The notes beneath the pieces were generated by a model. It worked only from the letters and a program-made list of their open reading frames with translations, did not search any database and was not told the DNA's origin. A program made the position numbers and the translations under genes. A stretch of 22,362 bases of DNA from an uncultured Thermomicrobiales bacterium (lineage in GTDB: Bacteria > Chloroflexota > Chloroflexia > Thermomicrobiales > Thermomicrobiaceae): contig CALAGB010000164.1 of the NCBI GenBank assembly GCA_937891245.1, forward strand, positions 1 to 22,362. Direction: 5' to 3'. This document shows positions 15,266 through 22,362 of this stretch, piece after piece (within the stretch, counting starts at the first letter, position 1; every line of letters begins with the position of its first letter).

Positions 15266-16224
15266 TGCATACACATGGTGTCGCTACAGGACGGCGGCTC
15301 TGGCTCTCGGCCGCGGTGACGCTGCTCTTCGTCGTCACCGAGTTCGTCGTCGGCTGGCGAGCCAACAGTCTGGCCCTGATCTCCGACTCGGGCCACAATC
15401 TGACCGATGTCGCCGCGCTGCTCCTCAGTGCTTGGGCCTTCGCGATGGCGACCAAGGCTCCTGACCGGCGGCGTAGCTTCGGTTACCACCGGGTCGGCGT
15501 ACTGGCGGCGCTCGCCAATGCCCTGACTCTGATCCTCCTGGCCGGCTACATCTTTGTCGAGGGCTATCAGCGACTGGTCCACCCGGAGCCGGTCGCAAGC
15601 CTCCCGATGATTCTGGTCGCGGCGATAGCATTGGCGCTCAACACCTCCATTGCCTGGGCGCTGCACCACGGCAGCCACGACGTCAATGTCCGGGCCGCCT
15701 TCATCCACATGGTGGGCGATGCGGTCTCCTCGGTCGGGGTCATTCTCGCTGGCATCGGCATCTGGCTGACTGGCTCGACCTACTGGGATCCGGTTGTCTC
15801 GCTGTTGATCGGCGCCTTCATCCTCTGGTCGAGCTGGGGCATCATCCGCGAGACGGTCGAGATCCTCATGGAGAGCACGCCGAACAAGATCGACCTCCGC
15901 GACCTGGTGCGAGAGGTTGGAGCCGTGCCGGGAGTCGCGAACATCCACGACCTGCACGTCTGGAGTCTGAGCTCCAATGTCCAGGCGCTCTCAGCCCACA
16001 TCGCATTGGCGGATCGTGCGGCCGACGGCAGCGAGACGCGCGCCATCCTCTCACAGGTCCGGCACGTCCTGCGCGAGCACTACCAGATCGACCACACCAC
16101 CCTGGAGACCCACTGCGGGGATGAGGCCGAGGAGGTTGAGGAACGGGCGACCTGCGCCCTGTGGCCGGAACGCCTGACGCTCATGCACTATGGTCACCAC
16201 CACGACCATGCCCACAGCCACTAG
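15265..16224 (+). CDS. CDF-family Zn/Cd/Co exporter (CzcD/ZitB-like)
   Basis: A 319-residue cation diffusion facilitator: six membrane helices then a cytosolic domain. The transport site residues are in SDSGH44NLTD48 (TM2) and HMVGDAVSS (TM5). The cytosolic domain contains IHDLHVWSLSSN, a conserved family segment, and the protein ends in a His-rich tail (HYGHHHDHAHSH). CDF proteins export Zn2+ and related ions in exchange for protons. ATG 15265 uses the last base of the ATPase stop (TAATG), so the two are translationally coupled. A longer frame into the ATPase gene is not needed. It should share regulation with the repressor and ATPase, giving two efflux routes for the same metals. Confidence 0.93.
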   Translation: MHTHGVATGRRLWLSAAVTLLFVVTEFVVGWRANSLALISDSGHNLTDVAALLLSAWAFAMATKAPDRRRSFGYHRVGVLAALANALTLILLAGYIFVEGYQRLVHPEPVASLPMILVAAIALALNTSIAWALHHGSHDVNVRAAFIHMVGDAVSSVGVILAGIGIWLTGSTYWDPVVSLLIGAFILWSSWGIIRETVEILMESTPNKIDLRDLVREVGAVPGVANIHDLHVWSLSSNVQALSAHIALADRAADGSETRAILSQVRHVLREHYQIDHTTLETHCGDEAEEVEERATCALWPERLTLMHYGHHHDHAHSH

Positions 16225-16232
16225 CCCCAGCG

Positions 16233-16961
16233 GTGAGCCACGCTGTTAGTCTTACTGCCAGCTACGCCCTCCTCCCGCTCGGGGCTACCCTCCTGGGCGC
16301 GCTCGCGGCTCTGCTCCACCTGCCCGGTCCGCAGCTGCGCAGCGGAATGCAGCACTTCGCGGCCGGGGTGGTCTTTGCCGTCGCCGCGGTCGAGCTGCTG
16401 CCGGACGTAGTGGCCTCCCACACGCCGCTCGAGGTCGCGCTGACCTTCTCGTTGGGGGTGGGGCTAATGCTTGGGCTGCGCGTTCTGCTTCCCGGGGCGG
16501 AAGGAGAGGTCCGCACCGAAGGCAGCCAGCTCCCGCTGGCCCTGCTGGGCGCGGTAGCGATCGACGTCTTTATCGACGGTCTGCTCCTGGGGATCGGCTT
16601 CGCCCTGGGCGCCAAAGCCGGGCGGCTGTTGGCCCTAGCACTGACCTTGGAAGCGCTCTCGCTGGGACTGGCGACGACGCTGGCGTTGATGGAGGTGAAC
16701 ACCCGGCGCCGGGCCATCCTGCTCACGATGCTGGGGGTGGGGCTCCTCTTCGTCATTGGCGGCGTGTTCGGGGCCGCTGGGCTCAGCGGTCTCTCGGCGC
16801 ATGCGCTCTCGCTGGTGCTGGCCTTCGCGTTGGCGGCGCTGCTGTTCCTCGTCACCGAGGAGCTGTTGGTCGAAGCGCACGAGACGCCCGATGTGCCCTA
16901 CGTGACGGCGCTCTTCTTCGCCGGCTTTGTGCTCTTTCTCGTCCTCGGGATGGTGAGTTAG
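16233..16961 (+). CDS. ZIP-like metal transporter lacking core histidines
   Basis: A 242-residue, very hydrophobic protein with about eight helices. The second helix carries MQHFAAGVVFAVAAVELLPD, a ZIP-family signature. However, the positions where ZIP proteins have the metal-binding histidines differ: the TM4 motif HS--DG reads DVFIDGLLLG and the TM5 motif HEIPEG reads TLEALSLGLA, so acidic residues replace His. The ion or direction may differ. The start is uncertain: GTG 16233, 8 nt after the CDF stop, gives a natural N-terminus, but the ribosome site is weak; GTG 16161 would overlap the CDF gene by 64 nt. It is the fourth gene of the Zn/Cd operon. Confidence 0.8.
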   Translation: MSHAVSLTASYALLPLGATLLGALAALLHLPGPQLRSGMQHFAAGVVFAVAAVELLPDVVASHTPLEVALTFSLGVGLMLGLRVLLPGAEGEVRTEGSQLPLALLGAVAIDVFIDGLLLGIGFALGAKAGRLLALALTLEALSLGLATTLALMEVNTRRRAILLTMLGVGLLFVIGGVFGAAGLSGLSAHALSLVLAFALAALLFLVTEELLVEAHETPDVPYVTALFFAGFVLFLVLGMVS

Positions 16962-17129
16962 GCTCGCTTTACTGCGGCGGGAACCGCGTTGCAGCTAACG
17001 GTCGCAGCGCCATGAGATCCATAACCGATGGATTAGTCAACAGCGACTCAATCCAATTGAGGCATTGACTGGAGAAGCACGTAGGCTGGTCCGAAACCTG
17101 CGTTCCCTCGTCACCTGAAAGAGAGTCAC

Positions 17130-17399
17130 GTGAACGCCTGGCAATTCTGGACGATCCTCGCTTGTCTATTTCTCTTAGGGTTTCTCTTGGGTGGCGCTAC
17201 CCGTTCAAAATGGATGCTCCTCCTCCCACCGGGCATCACTGCGCTTTGGATACTCTCTATTCGACGAACAACGGACACTGAACCTGAGCTCACGTGGTTC
17301 TGGACCTACGTCGCCATCGTCGTGATCTATATGATTCCCGGTCTTGTCGGTGTCACCCTCGGTATTGTGGCGCGAAACGTTCTTCGGCGACGCTTCTGA
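17130..17399 (+). CDS. Small three-TM membrane protein, unknown
   Basis: An 89-residue protein beginning at GTG 17130, with GAAAGAGAG just upstream. It has three likely helices: about 5-22, 29-44 and 58-83, the last with VAIVVIYMIPGLVGVTLG, and a basic end (RNVLRRRF). No metal-binding motif is seen and I do not recognise a family. It lies 168 nt after the ZIP-like gene, so it may be outside that operon. Base usage is less GC-rich than the neighbouring transporters. Confidence 0.6.
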   Translation: MNAWQFWTILACLFLLGFLLGGATRSKWMLLLPPGITALWILSIRRTTDTEPELTWFWTYVAIVVIYMIPGLVGVTLGIVARNVLRRRF

Positions 17400-17505
17400 C
17401 GGGGCCACGAGCGAGGTGAGACAGGTGCCCCACATCGGAGCCAACGATTCCCCCGGTGGTCCATGAGACGGTTGATGTTTATCGCCAAGCGCGGGTCGCA
17501 GGAGC

Positions 17506-17531
17506 GTGGTCAAAACTGGACCGACGTTCGG
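17506..17531 (+). repeat. GTGGTCAAAA repeat unit (right copy, outer)
   Basis: GTGGTCAAAACTGGACC and then GACGTTCGG matches the unit at 5032-5057 at 20 of 26 positions, including the first ten and last eight. It lies 240 nt before the second unit at 17771, in the same orientation as the left pair. Confidence 0.5.
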
Positions 17532-17634
17532 TTTGGCTTCGGAGAGCCGCGAAGCGACGATAAGGGACCGCGAGCCCAGCTACAGCCGTGTGCAGAAAGG
17601 TTGGTCATCCGCGGGGCTGGTGCCCTGCTCCTCC

Positions 17635-17723
17635 GGTAGGGGCCGCCCCGTGGCTGCCCGGGTCGCCGACCAACGGACCCCATCGTAGGGGTTCCCGGGC
17701 AGCCACGGGGGGCGGCCCCTACC
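17635..17723. repeat. Palindromic repeat element (REP/MITE-like)
   Basis: The left arm (17635-17662, GGTAGGGGCCGCCCC... CCCGGG) and the right arm (17694-17723) are reverse complements over 28 bp, differing only by a 2-nt indel (CCCCG against CCCCCCG). They are separated by 31 nt. This extreme hairpin resembles the dispersed GTAGGGGC-type palindromes seen in some bacterial genomes. It sits between the two right-hand GTGGTCAAAA units, as if inserted there. Confidence 0.75.
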
Positions 17724-17770
17724 AGGCGCGGCCAATCAATCTGCAAACCGCTCTAATGCGCCACGGGGCT

Positions 17771-17820
17771 CGCGGGGTGTGGTCAAAACTGTAGCAACTT
17801 GGGGCTTGTCTCTATACCCC
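17771..17820 (+). repeat. 50-bp direct repeat of 5095-5145
   Basis: This copy runs from CGCGGGGTGTGG to CTCTATACCCC and is identical to the copy at 5095-5145 except for one indel of G and two adjacent substitutions (CC to GG). Both copies point the same way. They bracket the arsenic, CsoR-copper and zinc modules, about 12.7 kb apart. They are probably remains of related insertion-sequence ends. Confidence 0.8.
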
Positions 17821-18443
17821 GCATGCCGGATCGCGGGCAGTTTGGCCGTGGCTGGATGGGAGCCGCCCCCGATGAGCATCCCGCTCACGTGCGCCAACGC
17901 GACGAGCTGTGCGATCAGGAAGTCCAACCAAGGGGAGCGGATCGTTTGTAGCTTGCGGAACACGCTGGCGATCAACGTCGTCACATCGGCCGTCCTCACG
18001 GTGCCGCTGCGGGCGCCGCTCGTGCGCCCCAGGCCGGCGCCTCGCCTCCGGATCGCCCGTGGAATAGCGCTCAATGAAGAGGATCCCCGTTGCTGGACCA
18101 CGCACGTACTCGCACATTGTCGACATATCCAGTCTGGGTGTAAAGAATTGGCATCGGCTTGAGTTCTCTTCCATCAGTGACGGTCGTACATTCAGACTCA
18201 AGCTGGACAATTCGGAAAGATGGTGGTCAACCGACCAATTCCTTGGGGTTGTCGTTTAGTCCCTCCGTGCGGCGATCGAACACATGTCCGTTCTCGACAC
18301 GCGCGATTGGTATCGTCTCTCAGCGCTGTACGTAAACACCACAACCCCTCTAGAGATCGCGTCACGGAGTTCCCTCGTTACGTGCGCTCTAAATTAGATG
18401 TCACGCTTGCCACCTTGATACTGCCCAAGCTACTCCTTGCAGT
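17821..18443. other. Gene-poor stretch, possible decayed minus-strand ORF
   Basis: I see no intact gene here. On the minus strand about 17825-17965 reads SVFRKLQTIRSPWLDFLIAQ and then VALAHVSGMLIGGGSHPATAKL, protein-like but without a family I recognise and joined directly to the repeat at 17771. From about 18060 to 18110 another minus frame reads MCEYVRGPATGILFIERYST. These may be fragments of a mobile-element gene. Confidence 0.3.
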
Positions 18444-18457
18444 TGCAAACGTTTGCA
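18444..18457 (+). promoter_or_regulatory. 14-bp perfect palindrome in probable NiCoT promoter
   Basis: TGCAAACGTTTGCA is a perfect palindrome 71 nt before the NiCoT start. It fills the 17-nt space between TTGCAG (18437-18442, -35-like) and GATACT (18460-18465, -10-like), so a bound regulator would block RNA polymerase. It looks like a LacI-type operator rather than the GTATGA/TCATAC half sites of NikR. No candidate regulator gene is in the window. Confidence 0.5.
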
Positions 18458-18528
18458 GAGATACTTGTGAACGCCGATGTGGCGCTTACGGCCCATCATG
18501 CCGATACGAGGCGACGAAGGGTTGGGAT

Positions 18529-19602
18529 ATGGGTGGGTTGATCCAGTCGATTGAGCAAGTCTTCGACCCGGGTGAGCGGCGTCGGCTCGGTGTCTTCCTC
18601 GGTATCGCGTTGCTCCTGCACATTGTCGGCTGGGGCATCCTGCTGCTCTATGTTGCGCCGCGCTATCCGGCGATGCTTGGGCTGGGCGGCTTGGCGTACA
18701 CCTTCGGTCTGCGGCATGCTTTTGACGCTGACCACATATCCGCGATCGATAACACGACGCGCAAACTCCTGCAAGACGGTAAGAAGCCAATGGGGGTTGG
18801 CTTCTTCTTCTCATTAGGGCACTCGACCGTTGTCTTTCTGATCTCACTTGCCCTTGGTCTGGCGATCAAATTCGTCGTCCAAGGCGTTGTTGAGAGTAAC
18901 GGCGAGATGAAGAACGTCGGAAGCGTCATTGGTACCGGAGTGTCGGGTGTCTTCCTCGTCTTGATCGGCATCCTCAATCTTCTGGTCCTCCTCGACATTG
19001 TGCGGGTCTACCGGCGGATGAAGCAAGGGCAGTACGATCATCAGGAGTTGCATGAGGAACTGACCACGGGCGGCTTCATGACCCGCATCTTCGGGCGCCT
19101 CTTCAAAGTCATCACCGCAAGTTGGCAGATGTATCCGATCGGCTTCCTCTTCGGGCTCGGGTTCGACACCTCCAGCGAGGTAGCACTGTTGGCGATTTCG
19201 GCTGGCGCCGTAGCCAAGGCGCTGCCGATCGTGGCGGTCCTCTGCTTGCCAATCATCTTCGTCGCCGGGATGTCGCTGATGGATACGGCCGACGGAGCCT
19301 TTATGGCGAAGGCCTATCTCTGGGCCTTCTCGAACCCGGTTCGCAAAGTCTTCTACAATTTGACGATCACTGGGTTATCGGTCTTCGTAGCGCTCTTCGT
19401 CGGAAGTATCGAGCTGTTGCAGATCTTGAGTAGCCAGCTCAATCTGACCGGCGGCTTGTGGAGCATCATCAACCACATCGACTTCAACATCATGGGCTTC
19501 ATCATTGTCGGGGTCTTCTTCCTGACTTGGATTGGCGCGATGGCGGTCTGGAAGACGCGCCATATCGAGGAACGCTGGGGCGCGATGGTCGAGGAGGACT
19601 AA
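18529..19602 (+). CDS. NiCoT-family nickel/cobalt transporter (HoxN/NixA-like)
   Basis: A 357-residue polytopic membrane protein with the NiCoT signature RH63AFDAD68H69ISAIDN in TM2, the site for Ni2+/Co2+ recognition. Further family marks are LGHSTVVFLISL, LGFDTSSEVALL and GMSLMDTADGAFM, all in the expected order. These permeases take up trace nickel or cobalt for enzymes such as urease, hydrogenase or for cobalamin. ATG 18529 has GAAGGG 5-8 nt upstream; the frame is open further up but has no family-like sequence. It stands alone, convergent with the copper operon. Unlike its neighbours it is normally an importer, so it may serve metal supply rather than resistance. Confidence 0.92.
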   Translation: MGGLIQSIEQVFDPGERRRLGVFLGIALLLHIVGWGILLLYVAPRYPAMLGLGGLAYTFGLRHAFDADHISAIDNTTRKLLQDGKKPMGVGFFFSLGHSTVVFLISLALGLAIKFVVQGVVESNGEMKNVGSVIGTGVSGVFLVLIGILNLLVLLDIVRVYRRMKQGQYDHQELHEELTTGGFMTRIFGRLFKVITASWQMYPIGFLFGLGFDTSSEVALLAISAGAVAKALPIVAVLCLPIIFVAGMSLMDTADGAFMAKAYLWAFSNPVRKVFYNLTITGLSVFVALFVGSIELLQILSSQLNLTGGLWSIINHIDFNIMGFIIVGVFFLTWIGAMAVWKTRHIEERWGAMVEED

Positions 19603-19607
19603 ATGAT

Positions 19608-19636
19608 GGGCCAGCTTGGGTTACCCAAGCTGGCCC
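19608..19636. terminator. Strong hairpin between convergent genes
   Basis: GGGCCAGCTTGGG (19608-19620) pairs perfectly with CCCAAGCTGGCCC (19624-19636) around a 3-nt loop, giving a 13-bp stem 6 nt after the NiCoT stop. There is no long T run on plus; on minus the hairpin is followed by ATCATTTAG. It lies between convergent transcription units, so it probably ends both. Confidence 0.75.
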
Positions 19637-19689
19637 TGGGCGTATCGTCGGGACAAGGTCCAATTTCCATATTGAAGTGCTTCGACAGT

Positions 19690-19860
19690 CTACGACGTTT
19701 CATCCTTCGTCACAACGTATTGTGACGGATTCGCATCGAACGCCTTTTTGCAACCCGGGCAGCAGAAATAATACGACTGTCCCTGGTATTCACTCGTGTA
19801 GCGTGCGCTCGTGGGATCGACCTCCATCCCACACACGGGATCCGTTGCCATGCTCGTCAT
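19690..19860 (-). CDS. 56-aa YHS-domain protein
   Basis: A short protein, MTSMATDPVCGMEVD at its start, with the YHS-domain core: DPVCGM (7-12), YTSEYQGQSYYFCC (21-34), PGCKKAFDANPSQY (35-48). The domain's cysteines C10, C33, C34 and C37 are present. YHS domains are often found in or beside copper and heavy-metal ATPases and are thought to bind metal. ATG 19860 has AAGGAG 9 nt upstream; ATG 19851 would be too far from it. It is the last gene of the minus-strand copper operon, 32 nt after the CopZ-like gene. Confidence 0.88.
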   Translation of the reverse strand: MTSMATDPVCGMEVDPTSARYTSEYQGQSYYFCCPGCKKAFDANPSQYVVTKDETS

Positions 19861-19892
19861 GTGTCGCATCTCCTTCGATTAACCGCGCGCTG

Positions 19893-20120
19893 TTAGGCAG
19901 CACGACCGTCGACTGCCGTCACTGGATAATCCTCCTCCTGAAGCACCTCTTGGAACTTGGCGACGTTAGTCCGACTCTCATCGTAGTCGACGCGCACCTG
20001 GTGCTCCGGGATATTCACCTCAACCCCCACGACTCCGTCGAGCGGCGTGAGCGCGTTCGTAATCGCCCGCTCGCAATGCTCACAGGAGATCTCGGGAACC
20101 GTCAAAATTGTGATTGCCAT
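19893..20120 (-). CDS. copZ: CopZ-like copper chaperone (HMA domain)
   Basis: A 75-residue single HMA domain: MAITILTVPEIS, then C13-E-H-C16, with the helix ERAITNALTPLDGV and the final strand EDYPVTAVDG. It would bind Cu(I) in the cytosol and pass it to the ATPase encoded just upstream. ATG 20120 has AGGAAG 4 nt upstream; earlier starts lie in the ATPase gene. The gap to the ATPase stop is 49 nt, so the three minus-strand genes form one operon. The usual GMTC motif is replaced by EISC, a tolerated variation. Confidence 0.9.
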   Translation of the reverse strand: MAITILTVPEISCEHCERAITNALTPLDGVVGVEVNIPEHQVRVDYDESRTNVAKFQEVLQEEDYPVTAVDGRAA

Positions 20121-20169
20121 TGGACTTCCTTTCCTTCGTGCTAATCCATCCAACTCAACTGAACAACCG

Positions 20170-22362
20170 TCAAGAGCCCGAAACGGTAATCGTGCCGTGC
20201 ATCCCCGCCGCATAATGCCCCGCGACATGGCAGCCGAAGTAGAGAGTGCCGGGCTGTCGGAACGTGTAAACGAGCGTCGCGGTTCCACCTCCGGGGATGG
20301 CGATGGCGTTCGCGCTATTTTCCGACATCAGACCGTGTGCGTTTACTCCATTCATCTCCTCCTCGTGCTGCTCCTGAACCTGAGCGTCGCCGATCACGAA
20401 CTCATGCTCGCTGACTCCGGAATTCTTCACCGTAAACGCGATCGTCTCTCCGAAATGAACATTGATCTCGGACGGATCAAAGCGCAGTTGATCGCTGGCG
20501 TCGATGGTGACGATGCGGTCGGCCGCGGCGACGTTCACCGGGGCAGCCGCGACCATGCTGCTCATCCCGTTGCTGGATGAGCTCATCGAGCTCATCGAAC
20601 CGGTTTTCGTTGACAGGGCGAGCGCTCCGGCTCCGATTGCCAGAGCAACCAGCGCAATCCCGACGAGGTAGGCGTATTCACCGACTCGGGCGCGTAGCGC
20701 TGGATGCAAGATCTCCTGCGCGTTCCGTGGCGCGCGGAAGCCGCGCAAGCGCAGCGCGTTTGTGACCACGCTCACGCTGCTCATCGCCATCGCCGCGGCG
20801 GCCAGCATCGGACTGAGCAGGACATGCGCGAACGGGTAGAGGACGCCCATGGCGACCGGAACCAGGATCACGTTGTAGCCAAAAGCCCAGAAGAGACCCT
20901 GCTTGATGACGCCGACGGTCTTCCGAGACAGCGCGATCGCCGTAACGATCGTCCGCAGGTCGCCGCCGATGAGCGTGACATCGGACGCAGCCATCGCCAC
21001 GTCAGTGCCGGTGCCAATGGCAATGCCCAGATCAGCTTGAGCCAGTGCCGGTGCGTCGTTGATGCCGTCACCGACCATCGCGACGACCTTGCCCTCGGCC
21101 TGCAGCGCCTTTACCTGCTCCGCCTTCTGCTCGGGCAAGACGTCGGCAAGGATGTGCTCGATCCCGACTTCTCGCGCGATCGTTTCAGCGGTCGCACGAT
21201 TATCGCCGGTAAGCATCCAGACTTCGAGGCCGAGCGCGGCGAGCTCCTCGACCGCGGCACGCGACTCGGGTTTGAGCGTGTCCGCCACCGCGATGACGCC
21301 TCCCGCCTCGCCATCGACCGCCAGGTACATTGGCGTCGCACCGTCACGTGCAAGCTCCGCCCCGTGCTCCGACAGTCCATTGAGGCTGACACCCTGTTGC
21401 TGCATCAGTGCCGCATTCCCGATGGCGAGGTCGTGGCCCGCAACCCGTGCCAGAATGCCTCGACCGGTAACTGAGTTGAATTGGTCAACCCCGGGCAACG
21501 GTAGACCAAGTTCGCGCGCCCGAGCGACGATCGCCTCCCCGAGTGGATGTTCGGAACCGGTCTCCGCAGCTGCTGCCAGGGTCAGCAGCTCATCCTCTGA
21601 CCGCCCGTTGACGCTGATGATTCGCGTCACCGCCGGTTTGCCCCGAGTAAGGGTGCCGGTCTTATCGAGGACGATCGTGTCGATCTTTCGCGCCTGCTCC
21701 AGCGCATCTCCGCCACGGATGAGGATGCCGTGCTCGGCCGCCTTGCCGGTCCCGACCATGATCGCGGTCGGTGTTGCCAGGCCGAGCGCGCAGGGGCAAG
21801 CGATGATCAAGACCGAGATCGCGGCGGTGAGCGCCAGCGTCAACGTCGGCCCGAAGACGAGCCAGCCAACGAAGGTGAGCCCCGCCAGCACCAGAATCGC
21901 CGGCACAAAGTAGCCAGCGATCGTATCGGCGAGCCGCTGCATTGGTGCCTTGGAACCTTGCGCGTCCTCCACCAGACGAACGATCTGGGCCAGCGTCGTG
22001 TCCCGACCAACCTTGGTCGCGCGAAAGACGAAGCTGCCCGTCTTATTGAGCGTCGCACCGATGATCGGATCGCCCGACGCCTTCTCGACGGGTAAGCTCT
22101 CGCCCGTCAGCATGCTTTCGTCGACAGCAGATGCCCCCTCGACGATGATGCCATCGACCGGGACCTTCTCGCCGGGGCGAACCCGTACCAGATCACCAAC
22201 GCGAACCGTCTCGACCGGGATGTCGGTCTCAACGCCGTCGCGGATAACTCTGGCGGTCTTCGCCTGCAACCCCATGAGCGCCTTGATCGCGGTGCCCATC
22301 TGCTTCTTGGCCCTGGCCTCCATCCAACGACCGAGCAAGATCAGGGCGATGATGATGACGGC
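20170..22362 (-). CDS. CopA-type Cu(I) ATPase fused to a C-terminal cupredoxin, 5' partial
   Basis: The frame is open to the right edge (AVIIIALILLGRWMEARAKKQ), so the N-terminus is missing; 730 residues are present. The ATPase part has LTGESLPVEK, the TM6 motif CPC (21790-21798, IIACPCALGLATP), DKTGTLTRGK, GSEHPLGEAI, GDGINDAPAL, and TM7/TM8 signatures GYN and MAMSSVSVVTNALRL of Cu(I) P1B-1 pumps. After TM8 an extra helix (LVGIALVALAIGAGALA, about 20616-20680) leads to a Met/Ser-rich linker and a cupredoxin domain (20170-20530). Type-1 copper ligands are visible: the His of SEHEF, then C-x4-H-x4-M in CHVAGHYAAGM. The extra helix should put the cupredoxin outside the membrane, where it could receive exported copper. 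CopZ and YHS genes follow. Confidence 0.93.
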   Translation of the reverse strand, partial: AVIIIALILLGRWMEARAKKQMGTAIKALMGLQAKTARVIRDGVETDIPVETVRVGDLVRVRPGEKVPVDGIIVEGASAVDESMLTGESLPVEKASGDPIIGATLNKTGSFVFRATKVGRDTTLAQIVRLVEDAQGSKAPMQRLADTIAGYFVPAILVLAGLTFVGWLVFGPTLTLALTAAISVLIIACPCALGLATPTAIMVGTGKAAEHGILIRGGDALEQARKIDTIVLDKTGTLTRGKPAVTRIISVNGRSEDELLTLAAAAETGSEHPLGEAIVARARELGLPLPGVDQFNSVTGRGILARVAGHDLAIGNAALMQQQGVSLNGLSEHGAELARDGATPMYLAVDGEAGGVIAVADTLKPESRAAVEELAALGLEVWMLTGDNRATAETIAREVGIEHILADVLPEQKAEQVKALQAEGKVVAMVGDGINDAPALAQADLGIAIGTGTDVAMAASDVTLIGGDLRTIVTAIALSRKTVGVIKQGLFWAFGYNVILVPVAMGVLYPFAHVLLSPMLAAAAMAMSSVSVVTNALRLRGFRAPRNAQEILHPALRARVGEYAYLVGIALVALAIGAGALALSTKTGSMSSMSSSSNGMSSMVAAAPVNVAAADRIVTIDASDQLRFDPSEINVHFGETIAFTVKNSGVSEHEFVIGDAQVQEQHEEEMNGVNAHGLMSENSANAIAIPGGGTATLVYTFRQPGTLYFGCHVAGHYAAGMHGTITVSGS

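Noticed and set aside
14896..15957. 353-aa minus-strand frame across the ATPase/CDF junction
   Set aside because: It is antisense to two clear genes and composed of low-complexity polar sequence without a domain.
16975..17125. Short inverted repeats (ATCCA...TGGAT, CAATCCAATTG) as an operator
   Set aside because: The arms are only 5 bp and no promoter elements line up with them; likely chance.
18220..18528. N-terminal extension of the NiCoT protein by 103 residues
   Set aside because: The upstream frame is not family-like, crosses the palindrome and probable promoter, and the start at 18529 has its own ribosome site.

Overview
The window is a GC-rich bacterial segment packed almost end to end with metal and metalloid resistance genes, arranged as five modules. 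The protein style and the dense run of heavy-metal genes would fit Chloroflexota (Thermomicrobia-like), but that placement is an impression and no phylogenetic marker is present.

Layout. (1) Positions 1-4912, minus strand: a MerR-family regulator with a canonical MerR-type operator at its own 3' end, a P1B-type ATPase with an unusual YPC membrane motif, a 163-aa membrane protein, an HMA metallochaperone and an MFS transporter that runs off the left edge. (2) 5560-9163, plus strand: an arsenic operon made of an ArsR-ArsC fusion, an AqpS-like aquaglyceroporin, a metallophosphoesterase and a decayed ArsO-like flavoprotein. (3) 9312-11839: a copper module of CsoR (minus) diverging from a 16-cysteine Csp-type copper-storage protein and a PF03773-type permease, then a small glutaredoxin-like gene and a broken PIG-L deacetylase. 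(4) 12647-17399, plus strand: an SmtB/CadC-type repressor, a Zn/Cd/Pb P1B-2 ATPase, a CDF exporter, a ZIP-like protein and a small membrane protein. (5) 18444-22362: a NiCoT nickel/cobalt transporter on plus, converging on a minus-strand copper operon (CopA-type ATPase fused to a C-terminal cupredoxin, CopZ-like chaperone, 56-aa YHS protein).

The most striking observation is in module 4. The natural ATG of the Zn/Cd ATPase overlaps the repressor stop (ATGA), but codon 20 is UGA, exactly where the first cysteine of the HMA CxxC motif belongs. A perfect 8-bp stem with a 5-nt loop starting with G lies 21 nt downstream, which matches the general layout of a bacterial SECIS. This is a candidate selenocysteine-containing metal ATPase (UxxC). 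The rival explanation is a simple TGC-to-TGA nonsense mutation, and the window does hold other decayed genes.

Two near-identical 50-bp direct repeats (5095-5145 and 17771-17820) bracket modules 2-4. They look like insertion-sequence end repeats and, together with a 90-bp palindromic repeat and several pseudogenes, suggest an island built by transfer and recombination. Most gene pairs overlap by 1-14 nt, which implies tight operons. No rRNA, tRNA or CRISPR array was seen.
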